A stretch of DNA of 64,000 nt, taken from NCBI RefSeq assembly GCF_042653545.1, contig NZ_JBHSIS010000006.1:496001-560000 (forward strand), written 5' to 3'. Origin of the DNA: Actinophytocola glycyrrhizae. GTDB lineage: Bacteria; Actinomycetota; Actinomycetes; Mycobacteriales; Pseudonocardiaceae. Below, one piece after another: positions 32,678 to 41,919 of the stretch; within the stretch, counting starts at the first letter, position 1, and each line of letters opens with the position of its first letter. Under the pieces are notes generated by a model. The model saw only the letters and a list, made by a program, of their open reading frames with translations. It had not been told where the DNA came from and did not search any database. A program made the position numbers and the translations under genes.

Positions 32678-33604
32678 ATGACTGTGCCGCGACAGGCCGT
32701 GCACGTCGAATCGCCGACGGAACGGCGGAACCCGCGGACGACGGATCTTGATCAGCTGCCGACGCTCGACCTGCTGAGAGCGATCAACGCGGAGGACCGC
32801 CTGGTGCCCGACGCGGTGTCGGCGGCGCTGCCCTCCCTCGCCACCGCGGTGGACTTCGCCGCCGAGGCACTGCGTGCTGGTCACCGCGTGCACTACGTGG
32901 GCGCCGGCACGTCCGGCCGGCTGGCGACCGTCGACGCCGCCGAGCTGGTGCCGACGTACAACACGCCTGCCGACTGGTTCGTGGTGCACCACGCGGGCGG
33001 CAACCACGCGCTGCAGAACGCGGTCGAGGACGCCGAGGACGACGACGGCGCTGGCGCGGCGGAACTCGCCGCGTCGGCCTCGGCGGGCGACTTCGTGCTG
33101 GGCCTGACCGCGTCCGGGCGGACCCCGTACGTGCTCGGCGCCCTGCGTGCCGCCCGTGAGCTCGGTGCGCACACGGGGCTCGTGTTCTCCAACCCGCACG
33201 CGACCGGCCTGCTCGACATCGACGTGCTGATCGAGGTCGACACCGGACCCGAGGTGGTCGCCGGGTCGACCCGCATGAAGGCCGGCACCGCGCAGAAGCT
33301 GGTGCTGACCGCGTTCTCGACGGCCGTCATGGTGAAGCTGGGCCGCACGTACTCGAACCTGATGGTCAGCATGCGCGCCACCAACGCCAAGCTGCGCGGG
33401 CGGACGCTGCGGATCCTGCAGGAGGCCACCGGGGTGAGCAGGCAGGAGTGCGCGGTCGCGCTCGACGAGGCGCGAGGCGATCTCAAGGTCGCGCTCGTGC
33501 ACCTGCTGTCTGGCGTCGACCCGGAGCGTGCCGCCGCCGTCCTCGCCGCCACCGACGGCCACGTCCGCCAGGCGCTGACCAAACTGGACACGTCCGCGTT
33601 CTGA
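32678..33604 (+). CDS. murQ: N-acetylmuramic acid 6-phosphate etherase
   Basis: 308 residues from ATG 32678 (GGGGGAGG eight bases upstream); an ATG at 32654 overlapping the murR stop is less well supplied. The protein is a SIS-domain lyase that cleaves the D-lactyl ether of MurNAc-6P, giving GlcNAc-6P. The signature stretches VHYVGAGTSGRLATVDAAE, LGLTASGRTPYVLG, EVVAGSTRMKAGTAQK and YSNLMVSMRATNAKLRGR match the family well. Substrate uptake must use something other than the MurP PTS of Bacillus, because no such gene is here. Confidence 0.94.
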   Translation: MTVPRQAVHVESPTERRNPRTTDLDQLPTLDLLRAINAEDRLVPDAVSAALPSLATAVDFAAEALRAGHRVHYVGAGTSGRLATVDAAELVPTYNTPADWFVVHHAGGNHALQNAVEDAEDDDGAGAAELAASASAGDFVLGLTASGRTPYVLGALRAARELGAHTGLVFSNPHATGLLDIDVLIEVDTGPEVVAGSTRMKAGTAQKLVLTAFSTAVMVKLGRTYSNLMVSMRATNAKLRGRTLRILQEATGVSRQECAVALDEARGDLKVALVHLLSGVDPERAAAVLAATDGHVRQALTKLDTSAF

Positions 33605-33608
33605 TCAG

Positions 33609-33659
33609 GGGCCCCTCAGGAAGTGGGCCGGGACTCCCGGCCCACTTCCTGAGGGGCCC
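33609..33659. terminator. Bidirectional 25-bp palindrome between murQ and the Fic-like gene
   Basis: GGGCCCCTCAGGAAGTGGG (from 33609) pairs perfectly with the complementary run ending at 33659, with about 25 base pairs and a single-base loop. It serves both converging genes. Confidence 0.8.
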
Positions 33660-33717
33660 GCTCGGCGAAGAACGGGGGACTCGCTCCTCGCCGCCGGAAG
33701 CGCGCTGGCGAGGCGGG

Positions 33718-34449
33718 TCAGGCGGGTAGTGCCGATTCCGCGATGCTCGTCGCCTCGCGGGCACCCGCCGCGATGGCCTCGCACGAGAACAGCAGCCACT
33801 CGGTGAGACCGTCGCCGCCGCTCGCGAACGCGGCGGCCGCTTCGCGGTAGCGGTCGGAGCGGCGCAGGTAGAAGACCTCCGGCACGATCAGGCCCTTCGG
33901 GTCGAGGCCGGTCGCGATCATCGTCAGCCGGGCCGCCGCGCGTGCGACCACCCCGTCCGCGGTGCCGAACGGGGACAGGGCCAGCAGCTCACCGTGCACG
34001 ACCGCGGTCAGGACGGGCCCCGGCACGGACGTGCCACCCGCGACGATCCCGGCCAGGATGTCCAGCCGCTTGGAGATCCAGCGCGCCTGCCGGGGACGGC
34101 CGAGCGAGTCGTCGTCCGCCAGGTCGGCGGCGGCCAGAACGTGCAGCCGGGCCAGCGCCTGCATGGGGGCGCGCTGCCACACCGCCAGGATCGGGCCGAT
34201 GGACTCGCCGATGCGCAACGCACCCGCGAGGTGCGGATCCGTCACCTCGCCGGTCGTCGGGATGTCCGCCGCGCCGCCGTCGAGCGCTGCGGACGCGCGG
34301 GCGGCGCGCACCGATGCCTCCGCCGCGGTGGCGGGCCAACCGCGCCGGTTCGCCGGGTGTCCGTGAACGGAGTCGACCGCCTCACGGGCGGCGGCCACCG
34401 CCTCGTCGACGCCGGGCAGCTCCAGCAGCGGTGCCAGGGGGTCTGTCAC
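33718..34449 (-). CDS. Fic-fold protein with altered active site
   Basis: 243 residues from the GTG at 34449; TAGGGT lies eight bases upstream. The C-terminal half has the Fic core layout: AVVHGELLALSPFGTADGVVARAAARLTMI. The catalytic HPFx(D/E)GNGRxxR becomes SPFGTADGVVAR, so the histidine, the acidic residue of the loop and the first arginine are lost. An N-terminal stretch ASAALDGG approximates the inhibitory (S/T)xxxE(G/N) helix with D for E. AMP transfer is therefore unlikely. It converges with murQ and shares its terminator. The mycobacterial homologue Rv3641c is a Fic protein from a nearby chromosomal block. Confidence 0.7.
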   Translation of the reverse strand: MTDPLAPLLELPGVDEAVAAAREAVDSVHGHPANRRGWPATAAEASVRAARASAALDGGAADIPTTGEVTDPHLAGALRIGESIGPILAVWQRAPMQALARLHVLAAADLADDDSLGRPRQARWISKRLDILAGIVAGGTSVPGPVLTAVVHGELLALSPFGTADGVVARAAARLTMIATGLDPKGLIVPEVFYLRRSDRYREAAAAFASGGDGLTEWLLFSCEAIAAGAREATSIAESALPA

Positions 34450-34594
34450 GTGGACGGACCCTACCGGGTGACATCCGTCCGGGAACCTCCAGTTCATTGG
34501 TCTGGACCTCTGTACGTGCTGTCGCCAGGCGTGATAGAGCACTACCGTTCACGGCAGACACACGCCGTCCCCTGGGTCGAGGAGGATCCGCATC

Positions 34595-36583
34595 ATGACC
34601 GAGCAGTCCGGCCAGGGCCAGACGCTGGACAACCTGCTCACGGAGAGCAGGACCTTCCCGCCGAGCGACGAGTTCGCGCAGCAGGCGAACGCCAAGGCCG
34701 ACCTGTACGAGCAGGCGGACGCCGACCGCGAGGCGTTCTGGGCCGCGCAGGCGGAGCAGCTGACCTGGGAGACACCGTGGAACCAGGTGCTGGACTGGTC
34801 GAACGCGCCGTTCGCGAAGTGGTTCGTGGGCGGCAGGCTCAACGTCGCCTACAACTGCGTCGATCGCCACGTCGAGGCGGGCAACGGGGACCGCGTCGCC
34901 ATCCACTGGGAGGGCGAGCCCGGCGACGGCCGCACCATCACCTACGCCGACCTGCTGCGCGAGGTGTCGAAGACCGCGAACGCGCTGGCCTCGCTGGGCA
35001 TGCGGACCGGCGACCGGGTCGCGATCTACATGCCGATGCTGCCGGAGGCGATCTTCGCGATGCTCGCGTGCGCGCGGCTCGGCCTGACCCACAGCGTCGT
35101 GTTCGGCGGGTTCTCCGCGGAGGCGCTGCGGTCGCGCATCGACGACGCGCAGGCCAAGCTCGTGATCACCGCCGACGGCCAGTACCGGCGCGGCAAGCCG
35201 GCACCGCTGAAGGCCGCGGTGGACGAGGCGGTCGCGAAGACGCCGTCGATCGAGCACGTGCTGGTGGTCAGGCGGACCGACACCGACGTCGAGTGGACCG
35301 AGGGCCGCGACGTCTGGTGGCACGACACCGTCGACGGGCAGTCCGACCAGCACACGCCGGAGGCGTTCGACTCCGAGCACCCGCTGTACATCCTGTACAC
35401 CTCCGGCACGACCGGTAAGCCGAAGGGCATCCTGCACACGTCCGGCGGCTACCTGACCCAGACCGCGTACACGCACAGGAACGTCTTCGACCTGAAGCCG
35501 GAGAGTGACGTGTACTGGTGCACCGCCGACATCGGCTGGGTGACCGGGCACAGCTACATCGTGTACGGACCGTTGGCGAACGGTGCCACGCAGGTCGTGT
35601 ACGAAGGCACGCCCAACACGCCGCACGAGGGCCGCCACTGGGAGATCGTGCAGAAGTACGGCGTCACCATCTACTACACGGCGCCCACGCTGATCCGCAC
35701 CTTCATGAAGTGGGGCAAGGAAATCCCCGCGAAGTACGACCTGTCGACGCTGCGCGTGCTCGGGTCGGTCGGCGAGCCGATCAACCCGGAGGCGTGGATC
35801 TGGTACCGGGAGACCATCGGCGCGGCCAGGACCCCGGTGGTCGACACGTGGTGGCAGACCGAGACGGGCGCGATCATGATCTCGCCGCTGCCCGGCGTGA
35901 CACCCGCGAAGCCGGGTTCCGCGCAGCGCGCGCTGCCGGGCATCTCCGCGAAGGTGGTCGACGACCAGGGCAACGAGGTCGCCGCCGGTGGCGGTGGCTA
36001 CCTGGTGCTCGACAAGCCGTGGCCGTCGATGCTGCGCGGCATCTGGGGCGACGAGGAGCGGTACCGGGACACGTACTGGTCGCGGTTCGCCGACCAGGGC
36101 TTCTACTTCGCGGGCGACGGCGCGAAGTACGACCTGGACGGCGACGTCTGGCTGCTGGGCCGGGTCGACGACGTGATGAACGTGTCCGGCCACCGGATCT
36201 CGACCACCGAGGTCGAGTCGGCCCTGGTGTCACACCCGACGGTGGCCGAGGCCGCGGTAGTCGGCGCGTCCGACGCGACCACCGGCCAGGGCATCGTGGC
36301 GTTCGTGATCCTGCGCGGCGGCGTCGCCGAGGACGAGGCCAAGGGCGCGAACGCGATCAAGGCGCTGCGCGACCACGTGGCGAAGGAGATCGGCCCGATC
36401 GCCAAGCCGAGGCAGATCATGGTGGTGCCGGAGCTGCCGAAGACACGGTCCGGCAAGATCATGCGCCGCCTGCTGCGCGACGTGGCCGAGAACCGCGAGA
36501 TCGGCGACGTGACCACACTGGCCGACTCGTCGGTGATGGAACTGATCTCGACCGGCCTGAAGGACACCGGCTCGGACGAGTGA
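34595..36583 (+). CDS. acsA: Acetyl-CoA synthetase
   Basis: 662 residues, ATG start with AGGAGG nine bases upstream. Converts acetate, ATP and CoA to acetyl-CoA in the cytoplasm. The AMP-binding P-loop is YTSGTTGKPKGILHTSGGY; TWWQTETG and the A8 region YFAGDGAKYDLDGDVWLLGRVDDVMNVSGHR follow. The acetylation-regulated lysine is K621 in PKTRSGKIMRRLLRD. Length and motifs match Acs. It lies at the Rv3667/SCO3563 position. Confidence 0.97.
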   Translation: MTEQSGQGQTLDNLLTESRTFPPSDEFAQQANAKADLYEQADADREAFWAAQAEQLTWETPWNQVLDWSNAPFAKWFVGGRLNVAYNCVDRHVEAGNGDRVAIHWEGEPGDGRTITYADLLREVSKTANALASLGMRTGDRVAIYMPMLPEAIFAMLACARLGLTHSVVFGGFSAEALRSRIDDAQAKLVITADGQYRRGKPAPLKAAVDEAVAKTPSIEHVLVVRRTDTDVEWTEGRDVWWHDTVDGQSDQHTPEAFDSEHPLYILYTSGTTGKPKGILHTSGGYLTQTAYTHRNVFDLKPESDVYWCTADIGWVTGHSYIVYGPLANGATQVVYEGTPNTPHEGRHWEIVQKYGVTIYYTAPTLIRTFMKWGKEIPAKYDLSTLRVLGSVGEPINPEAWIWYRETIGAARTPVVDTWWQTETGAIMISPLPGVTPAKPGSAQRALPGISAKVVDDQGNEVAAGGGGYLVLDKPWPSMLRGIWGDEERYRDTYWSRFADQGFYFAGDGAKYDLDGDVWLLGRVDDVMNVSGHRISTTEVESALVSHPTVAEAAVVGASDATTGQGIVAFVILRGGVAEDEAKGANAIKALRDHVAKEIGPIAKPRQIMVVPELPKTRSGKIMRRLLRDVAENREIGDVTTLADSSVMELISTGLKDTGSDE

Positions 36584-36595
36584 CCCGACCCGACG

Positions 36596-36626
36596 ACGGG
36601 CCGCGACCAGTGTGGTCGCGGCCCGT
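36596..36626 (+). terminator. Terminator of acsA
   Basis: ACGGGCCGCGACCA pairs with TGGTCGCGGCCCGT over a three-base loop, 12 bases after the stop. Fourteen perfect pairs. Confidence 0.85.
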
Positions 36627-36914
36627 CCCGTTGTGCGACAAACTCGGCGTCCCGTGCCCGCCCGCCGGTGTCCCGAAAGCGCCGTTCAGGGCATGACACC
36701 CGCGCCCGCGCAGCGACGCCGGGCGCGCAGCGCCCGACGGGCCCCCGCAGGACGGGCCGGTGCCGTGAAAACACAACAAGTGCCGTCAATGGGCCATTCA
36801 GGGCGCCCAGCGCCCTAAACGCGCCTTTCAGGGCATTGCCACGCCGACCTGCGAAAACAAGCAAACCGCGCGGAACGCAACCCCCACCCGAACCCGGGGG
36901 CGTCCCGCCATGCC

Positions 36915-36986
36915 AGTCTACCGGCACCCACCGACAAAACAAGGCACACGAGCCCAACTGTGGATAACTACCCCAGCTGTGGACAA
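36915..36986 (-). repeat. Half-copy D of the dispersed element
   Basis: On the minus strand TTGTCGGTG-N8-TAGACT (36937-36915) matches the PafBC-type consensus. Its upstream side has TTATCCACA (36967-36959) and TTGTCCACA (36986-36978). The GGGGGCCGGAGGCC end seen in other copies is absent. The promoter points back toward acsA, where no minus-strand gene is known. Confidence 0.6.
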
Positions 36987-37030
36987 CTCCCCCCACGGAC
37001 TGGGCGCGCCCGGCCCGGTCGCGGTTCAAT

Positions 37031-37750
37031 ATGGCGGTGTCAGTCACCCATCCCGGCGAGCCGCACCACGCGAGTCTCGGTGAGCGGCTCAACTGGTTGC
37101 GGGCCGGTGTGCTGGGGGCGAACGACGGGATCGTGTCGGTCGCCGGGGTGGCCGTCGGGGTGGCTGGGGCGACGCCCGACCGGACCGCGATCCTCGTGGC
37201 GGGTGTGGCGAGCCTGGTCGCCGGTGCGCTCTCGATGGCGGGCGGTGAGTACGTCTCCGTCTCCACGCAGCGCGACACCGAGCAGGCCGCGCTCCGGCTG
37301 GAGCAGTACGAGCTCGAGACCATGCCGGAGGAGGAAGAGCGGGAGCTGGCCGAGATCTACGAGGAACGCGGCCTCTCCCCCGGTCTCGCCGCCGAGGTCG
37401 CGCACGAGCTGACCGAGAAGAACGCGCTCGAGGCCCACGCGGAGGCCGAGCTCGGCATCGACCCGGACGACCTCACCAGCCCCTGGCTCGCGGCATGGGC
37501 GTCGCTCGTCGCGTTCACCGTCGGCGGGTTGCTGCCGTTGCTCGCGATCTCGGTGCCGGGGGTCGGCATGCGGGTGTGGGCGTGCGCGGCTGCCGTGCTG
37601 GTCGGGCTCGTGGTCACGGGTGCGGTCAGCGCCCGGCTCGGCAACGCGAACGTCACCCGCGCGATCGCCCGGAACGTCGGGGTCGGGGCGTTGACGATGC
37701 TCGTCACATATCTTGTCGGGGTTTTGTTCGGGGTCACCGTTGGCGGTTAG
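37031..37750 (+). CDS. VIT-family iron/manganese transporter
   Basis: 239 residues. A CCC1/VIT1-type membrane protein: GVLGANDGIVSVAGVAVGVAGA and LSMAGGEYVSVSTQRDTE are the family hallmarks (the S-x-x-x-G-E-Y-x-S helix binds metal). An acidic cytoplasmic insert (METMPEEEERELAEIYEERGL type) lies between helices 2 and 3 and probably binds divalent metal ions. Three more helices follow (WLAAWASLVAFTVGGLLPLL and later). It moves iron or manganese out of the cytoplasm or into stores. Start could be ATG 37031 or GTG 37037. Confidence 0.9.
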   Translation: MAVSVTHPGEPHHASLGERLNWLRAGVLGANDGIVSVAGVAVGVAGATPDRTAILVAGVASLVAGALSMAGGEYVSVSTQRDTEQAALRLEQYELETMPEEEERELAEIYEERGLSPGLAAEVAHELTEKNALEAHAEAELGIDPDDLTSPWLAAWASLVAFTVGGLLPLLAISVPGVGMRVWACAAAVLVGLVVTGAVSARLGNANVTRAIARNVGVGALTMLVTYLVGVLFGVTVGG

Positions 37751-37813
37751 GGTCGTCGCAGGTGAGCCGGGAAGTCTGGTCGGCATGTTCAGTCCCCGAA
37801 CCCCAGGAGATCC

Positions 37814-38977
<1,164 letters not shown>

Positions 38978-39023
38978 CCCTGCCCGGCCAGCTTCTTTGA
39001 TCCGCACATGGCACGATGGCGCG

Positions 39024-39533
39024 GTGACCAGTGCGCACGAGAACAGCCACGGAAACGGGGCGGGGCTGCCCAGGGTCCCGTCGATCCCGCTCTCGGACGA
39101 CGCGAGCGCATCGGGAGACCAGTCGATCGGCGGCCTGGTCAAGGACGCCACGACACATCTGTCGACGCTGATCAGAGGCGAGCTCGAACTGGCGAAGGCC
39201 GAGGTCGCCGGCGAGGTGAAGAAGGGCCTGACGGGCAGCATCTCGCTGATCGTCGCGCTCGCGGTGCTGCTGTTGTCCATCCCGTTCCTCTTCGTCGCGT
39301 TCGCGCTCGGGCTCAACGACCTCGTGGACTGGGAGGACCACCCGTGGGCTGGCTTCCTCATCACGTTCGTGCTCTTCCTCGTCGTGGTCGGCCTGCTCGT
39401 GCTGGTCGGAGTGCGCAAGATCAAGCGGATCCGGGCGCCGCAGCGGACGATCGACTCCGCGAAGGACACCATCGCGGCGCTGCGCCGCGGTGATGACGAC
39501 CAGTACGACGAGCTGGAACTCCGCCGCTCTTGA
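39024..39533 (+). CDS. Membrane protein of the phage-holin-like/Rv3669 family
   Basis: 169 residues from a GTG six bases after CACGAT; no ribosome site is seen, so it is probably leaderless. The layout is a polar head (IGGLVKDATTHLSTLIRGELELAKAEV), two membrane helices (SISLIVALAVLLLSIPFLFVAFALGL and WAGFLITFVLFLVVVGLLVLVGV) and an acidic tail. It matches the actinobacterial holin-X family (PF07332) at the position of Rv3669. No lysis role is implied by the context. The following gene starts inside its stop codon. Confidence 0.8.
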   Translation: MTSAHENSHGNGAGLPRVPSIPLSDDASASGDQSIGGLVKDATTHLSTLIRGELELAKAEVAGEVKKGLTGSISLIVALAVLLLSIPFLFVAFALGLNDLVDWEDHPWAGFLITFVLFLVVVGLLVLVGVRKIKRIRAPQRTIDSAKDTIAALRRGDDDQYDELELRRS

Positions 39534-40483
39534 GCGGCCCGAGCACCGTCGTGCGTCCCGATCCGTCGACAGTGCGCCTCGACGGGCCATGGGTGCATCG
39601 CGATGTCCACGCCAACGGCATCCGGTTGCACGTGGCGGAGGCCGGTGAGGGCCCGCTTGTGTTGCTGCTGCACGGGTTCACCGGGTTCTGGTGGTCCTGG
39701 CGCCACCAGCTCGGCGCGCTGGCGGACGCCGGCTACCGCGCGGTCGCGGTCGACCTGCGTGGCTACGGCGACTCCGACAAGCCGCCCCGCGGCTACGACG
39801 GCTGGACCCTCGCGGGTGACGTCGGCGGGCTGATCAAGGCGCTGGGTGAGCCGTGTGCGCACCTGGTCGGGCACGCGTGGGGCGGCATGCTGGCGTGGAC
39901 GGTCGCCGCGCTGCACCCCCGGCTGGTCCGGTCGGTCACGTCGGTCGCGTCCGCGCACCCGATGGCGCTGCGCAGGCAGATGCGCCGCACCGCGTTGCAC
40001 CGGAAGGCGACCAACCAGGCCCGCGCGCTCGGGCACGTGTTCCGCGCGCAGGTCCCGATCGCGCCGGAACGCTGGCTCACCAGGGACAACGCGGCGACCG
40101 TCGAGGAACTGATGCGCCGCTGGTCTGGTCCACAGTGGACGGAAACACCGGACTTCGCGGCGACGGTCGGCAGGCACCGCTCGGCGATGATGGTCCGCGG
40201 CGTCGCGCACAGCGCGCTCGAGTACTACCGCTGGGCCGGCCGCTCGCAGCTGCGTGGCGAGGGCCGCCGGTTCTCGGAAGCCATGCAGCGGAAGGTGACC
40301 GTGCCGGTGCTGCAGCTCGCGGGCGCGGTCGACCCGTGCGTGCTGCCGCGCACGCTGACCGAGTCGGCGGCGTGGGCGACGCGGCCGGTGCGGACGACGA
40401 CGCTCGACGGGGTCGGCCACTTCCCGGAGCAGGAGGCGCCCGCCGCGACAAACCAGGCGCTCGCCGAGTTCCTGACGCGATAG
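39530..40483 (+). CDS. Alpha/beta hydrolase of the EphE type, nucleophile replaced
   Basis: 317 residues from TTG 39530, overlapping the previous stop. The epoxide-hydrolase-like fold is clear: HGFTGFWWSWRHQL (oxyanion HG), DLRGYGDSDKP, then LVGHAWGGMLAW at the nucleophile elbow, and a C-terminal GVGHFPEQEAP histidine region. In active epoxide hydrolases the elbow reads GHDWGG; here Asp is Ala (codon GCG), so the nucleophile is missing. The gene lies beside marP as in mycobacteria (EphE, Rv3670). It may be inactive, or may act without the usual covalent intermediate. Confidence 0.85.
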   Translation: MSGPSTVVRPDPSTVRLDGPWVHRDVHANGIRLHVAEAGEGPLVLLLHGFTGFWWSWRHQLGALADAGYRAVAVDLRGYGDSDKPPRGYDGWTLAGDVGGLIKALGEPCAHLVGHAWGGMLAWTVAALHPRLVRSVTSVASAHPMALRRQMRRTALHRKATNQARALGHVFRAQVPIAPERWLTRDNAATVEELMRRWSGPQWTETPDFAATVGRHRSAMMVRGVAHSALEYYRWAGRSQLRGEGRRFSEAMQRKVTVPVLQLAGAVDPCVLPRTLTESAAWATRPVRTTTLDGVGHFPEQEAPAATNQALAEFLTR

Positions 40484-40545
40484 TCCGGGACATCTCAGGG
40501 TTCTCCCGGAGACGGCGGTGCGCCCGCCGGCGAAAGACTCGGCGC

Positions 40546-41919
40546 ATGAAACGTGTTTCCGTGCTGCTGGCCGCCGTCCTGCTGACGGGTGTCGTGACCG
40601 GCACCGCAGCGGCCGAACGAGGCAATACGCCCGACTGGCAGCCCTGTGAGCCGGACAGTCCCGTCGAGTGCGCGACGATCACCGTGCCCGTCGACCACAC
40701 ACGTCCCTGGACAGGGACGATCGAGGTGGCCGTCGCCCGCCAGCGGGCGACAGGCGAACGCGCGGGCACGCTCGTGTTCATGCCGGGCGGGCCGGGCGGT
40801 TCCGGCGTCGACCGGTTGCTGGCCGGGAACGTCGTGCCGGCCGCCGTGGCGGAACGGTACGACGTCGTCAGCTACGACCCGCGCGGCACCAACCGCAGCC
40901 ACCCCATCGAGTGCGACGCGAACCTCGTCGCGAACCTGCCGAACGTGATCCCCGGGACCGGGGCGCGGCTGGCGGACATCCAGGAGTATGCCCGCGATCT
41001 CGGCACCAGCTGCCGCGAGCACACCGGTCCGCTGCTCGACCACGTCGACAGCGTGAGCGTCGCCCGCGACATCGACGCGCTGCGGGCCGCGCTCGGCGAA
41101 CGGAAGATCACGCTGTACGGCCGGTCCTACGGCACGTTGGCAGGTCAGATGTATGCCGAGAACTTCCCGCACCGGGTGCGGGGCATCGTCCTCGACAGCG
41201 TCTTCGACCACGGCCTCAGCCAGTCGACGTTCATCACCACGCAGGCGGCGGCCGGTGAGGACGCGTTCGCCGCGTTCGCGAACTGGTGCGCGGACGACGC
41301 CACGTGCGCGCTGCACGGCCAGGACGTGAACCGCCTGTATGGCGACCTGTGGGAGCAGTCCCTGCGTGGCGAGCTGCCGGTGCCCCCCGTCGCGCTGAAC
41401 CAGAACACGCTGAACAAGCTCTACGGCCCGGACTGGGCGGGGCTCGCCGAGCAGCTGAAGGGACTGGCCGAGGGCGCACCCCAGACCGCCTCGGCGAGGA
41501 CTGCTCCGTTCCCGGTGGCTGCGTTCTGCACCGACCACCGCGTCCGGTTCTCGTCTCAGGGCGAGTGGTTGTCGTTGTGGCGCAAGCAGAACGCGGCGGC
41601 GCCGGTCATGCGCACGCACTTCGCGTTGGCGGTCGTTTCGCTGTGCTCGGCGTGGCCCGCGGCCACTCCCAACCCGCAGCACCGCACCGACGCCGACGAC
41701 GCGCCGCCGATCCTCATCATGAACTCGCTGCACGACCCGGCGACCGGCTACGCGTGGGCGAAGGACGTCCACCGGCAGCTCGACGACAGCGTCCTGCTCA
41801 CCTACGACGGCGCGGGCCACGGTGTCATGGACCGCACCGACTGCACCAGGGCCGTGTTCACGGACTACGTGCTGGCCCGCGAGACCCCGCGGCCCGGCAC
41901 GCACTGCCCGGCGGGCTAG
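40546..41919 (+). CDS. Secreted TAP-like peptidase (alpha/beta hydrolase, S33)
   Basis: 457 residues starting at ATG 40546; the frame is open upstream but only this start yields a signal peptide (VSVLLAAVLLTGVVTGTAAA). The core has the oxyanion run MPGGPGGSGVDRLL, nucleophile GRSYGT, acid/His region HDPATGYAWA and GAGHGVM. These are the marks of the tripeptidyl aminopeptidase/SLP family of actinomycetes, which trims peptides outside the cell. It converges with marP and shares its stop signal: the two stop codons overlap in the tetranucleotide CTAG. Confidence 0.9.
   Translation: MKRVSVLLAAVLLTGVVTGTAAAERGNTPDWQPCEPDSPVECATITVPVDHTRPWTGTIEVAVARQRATGERAGTLVFMPGGPGGSGVDRLLAGNVVPAAVAERYDVVSYDPRGTNRSHPIECDANLVANLPNVIPGTGARLADIQEYARDLGTSCREHTGPLLDHVDSVSVARDIDALRAALGERKITLYGRSYGTLAGQMYAENFPHRVRGIVLDSVFDHGLSQSTFITTQAAAGEDAFAAFANWCADDATCALHGQDVNRLYGDLWEQSLRGELPVPPVALNQNTLNKLYGPDWAGLAEQLKGLAEGAPQTASARTAPFPVAAFCTDHRVRFSSQGEWLSLWRKQNAAAPVMRTHFALAVVSLCSAWPAATPNPQHRTDADDAPPILIMNSLHDPATGYAWAKDVHRQLDDSVLLTYDGAGHGVMDRTDCTRAVFTDYVLARETPRPGTHCPAG

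Larger units (their letters stand above)
36584..37030. other. Spacer after acsA with several repeat types
   Basis: No gene is visible. It holds the acsA terminator, three copies of a TTCAGGGC-type motif with GCGCC(G/T)TTCAGGGCAT consensus (near 36676-36698, 36787-36806 and 36817-36840), and the half-copy D of the dispersed element with two DnaA-like boxes. Confidence 0.55.
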
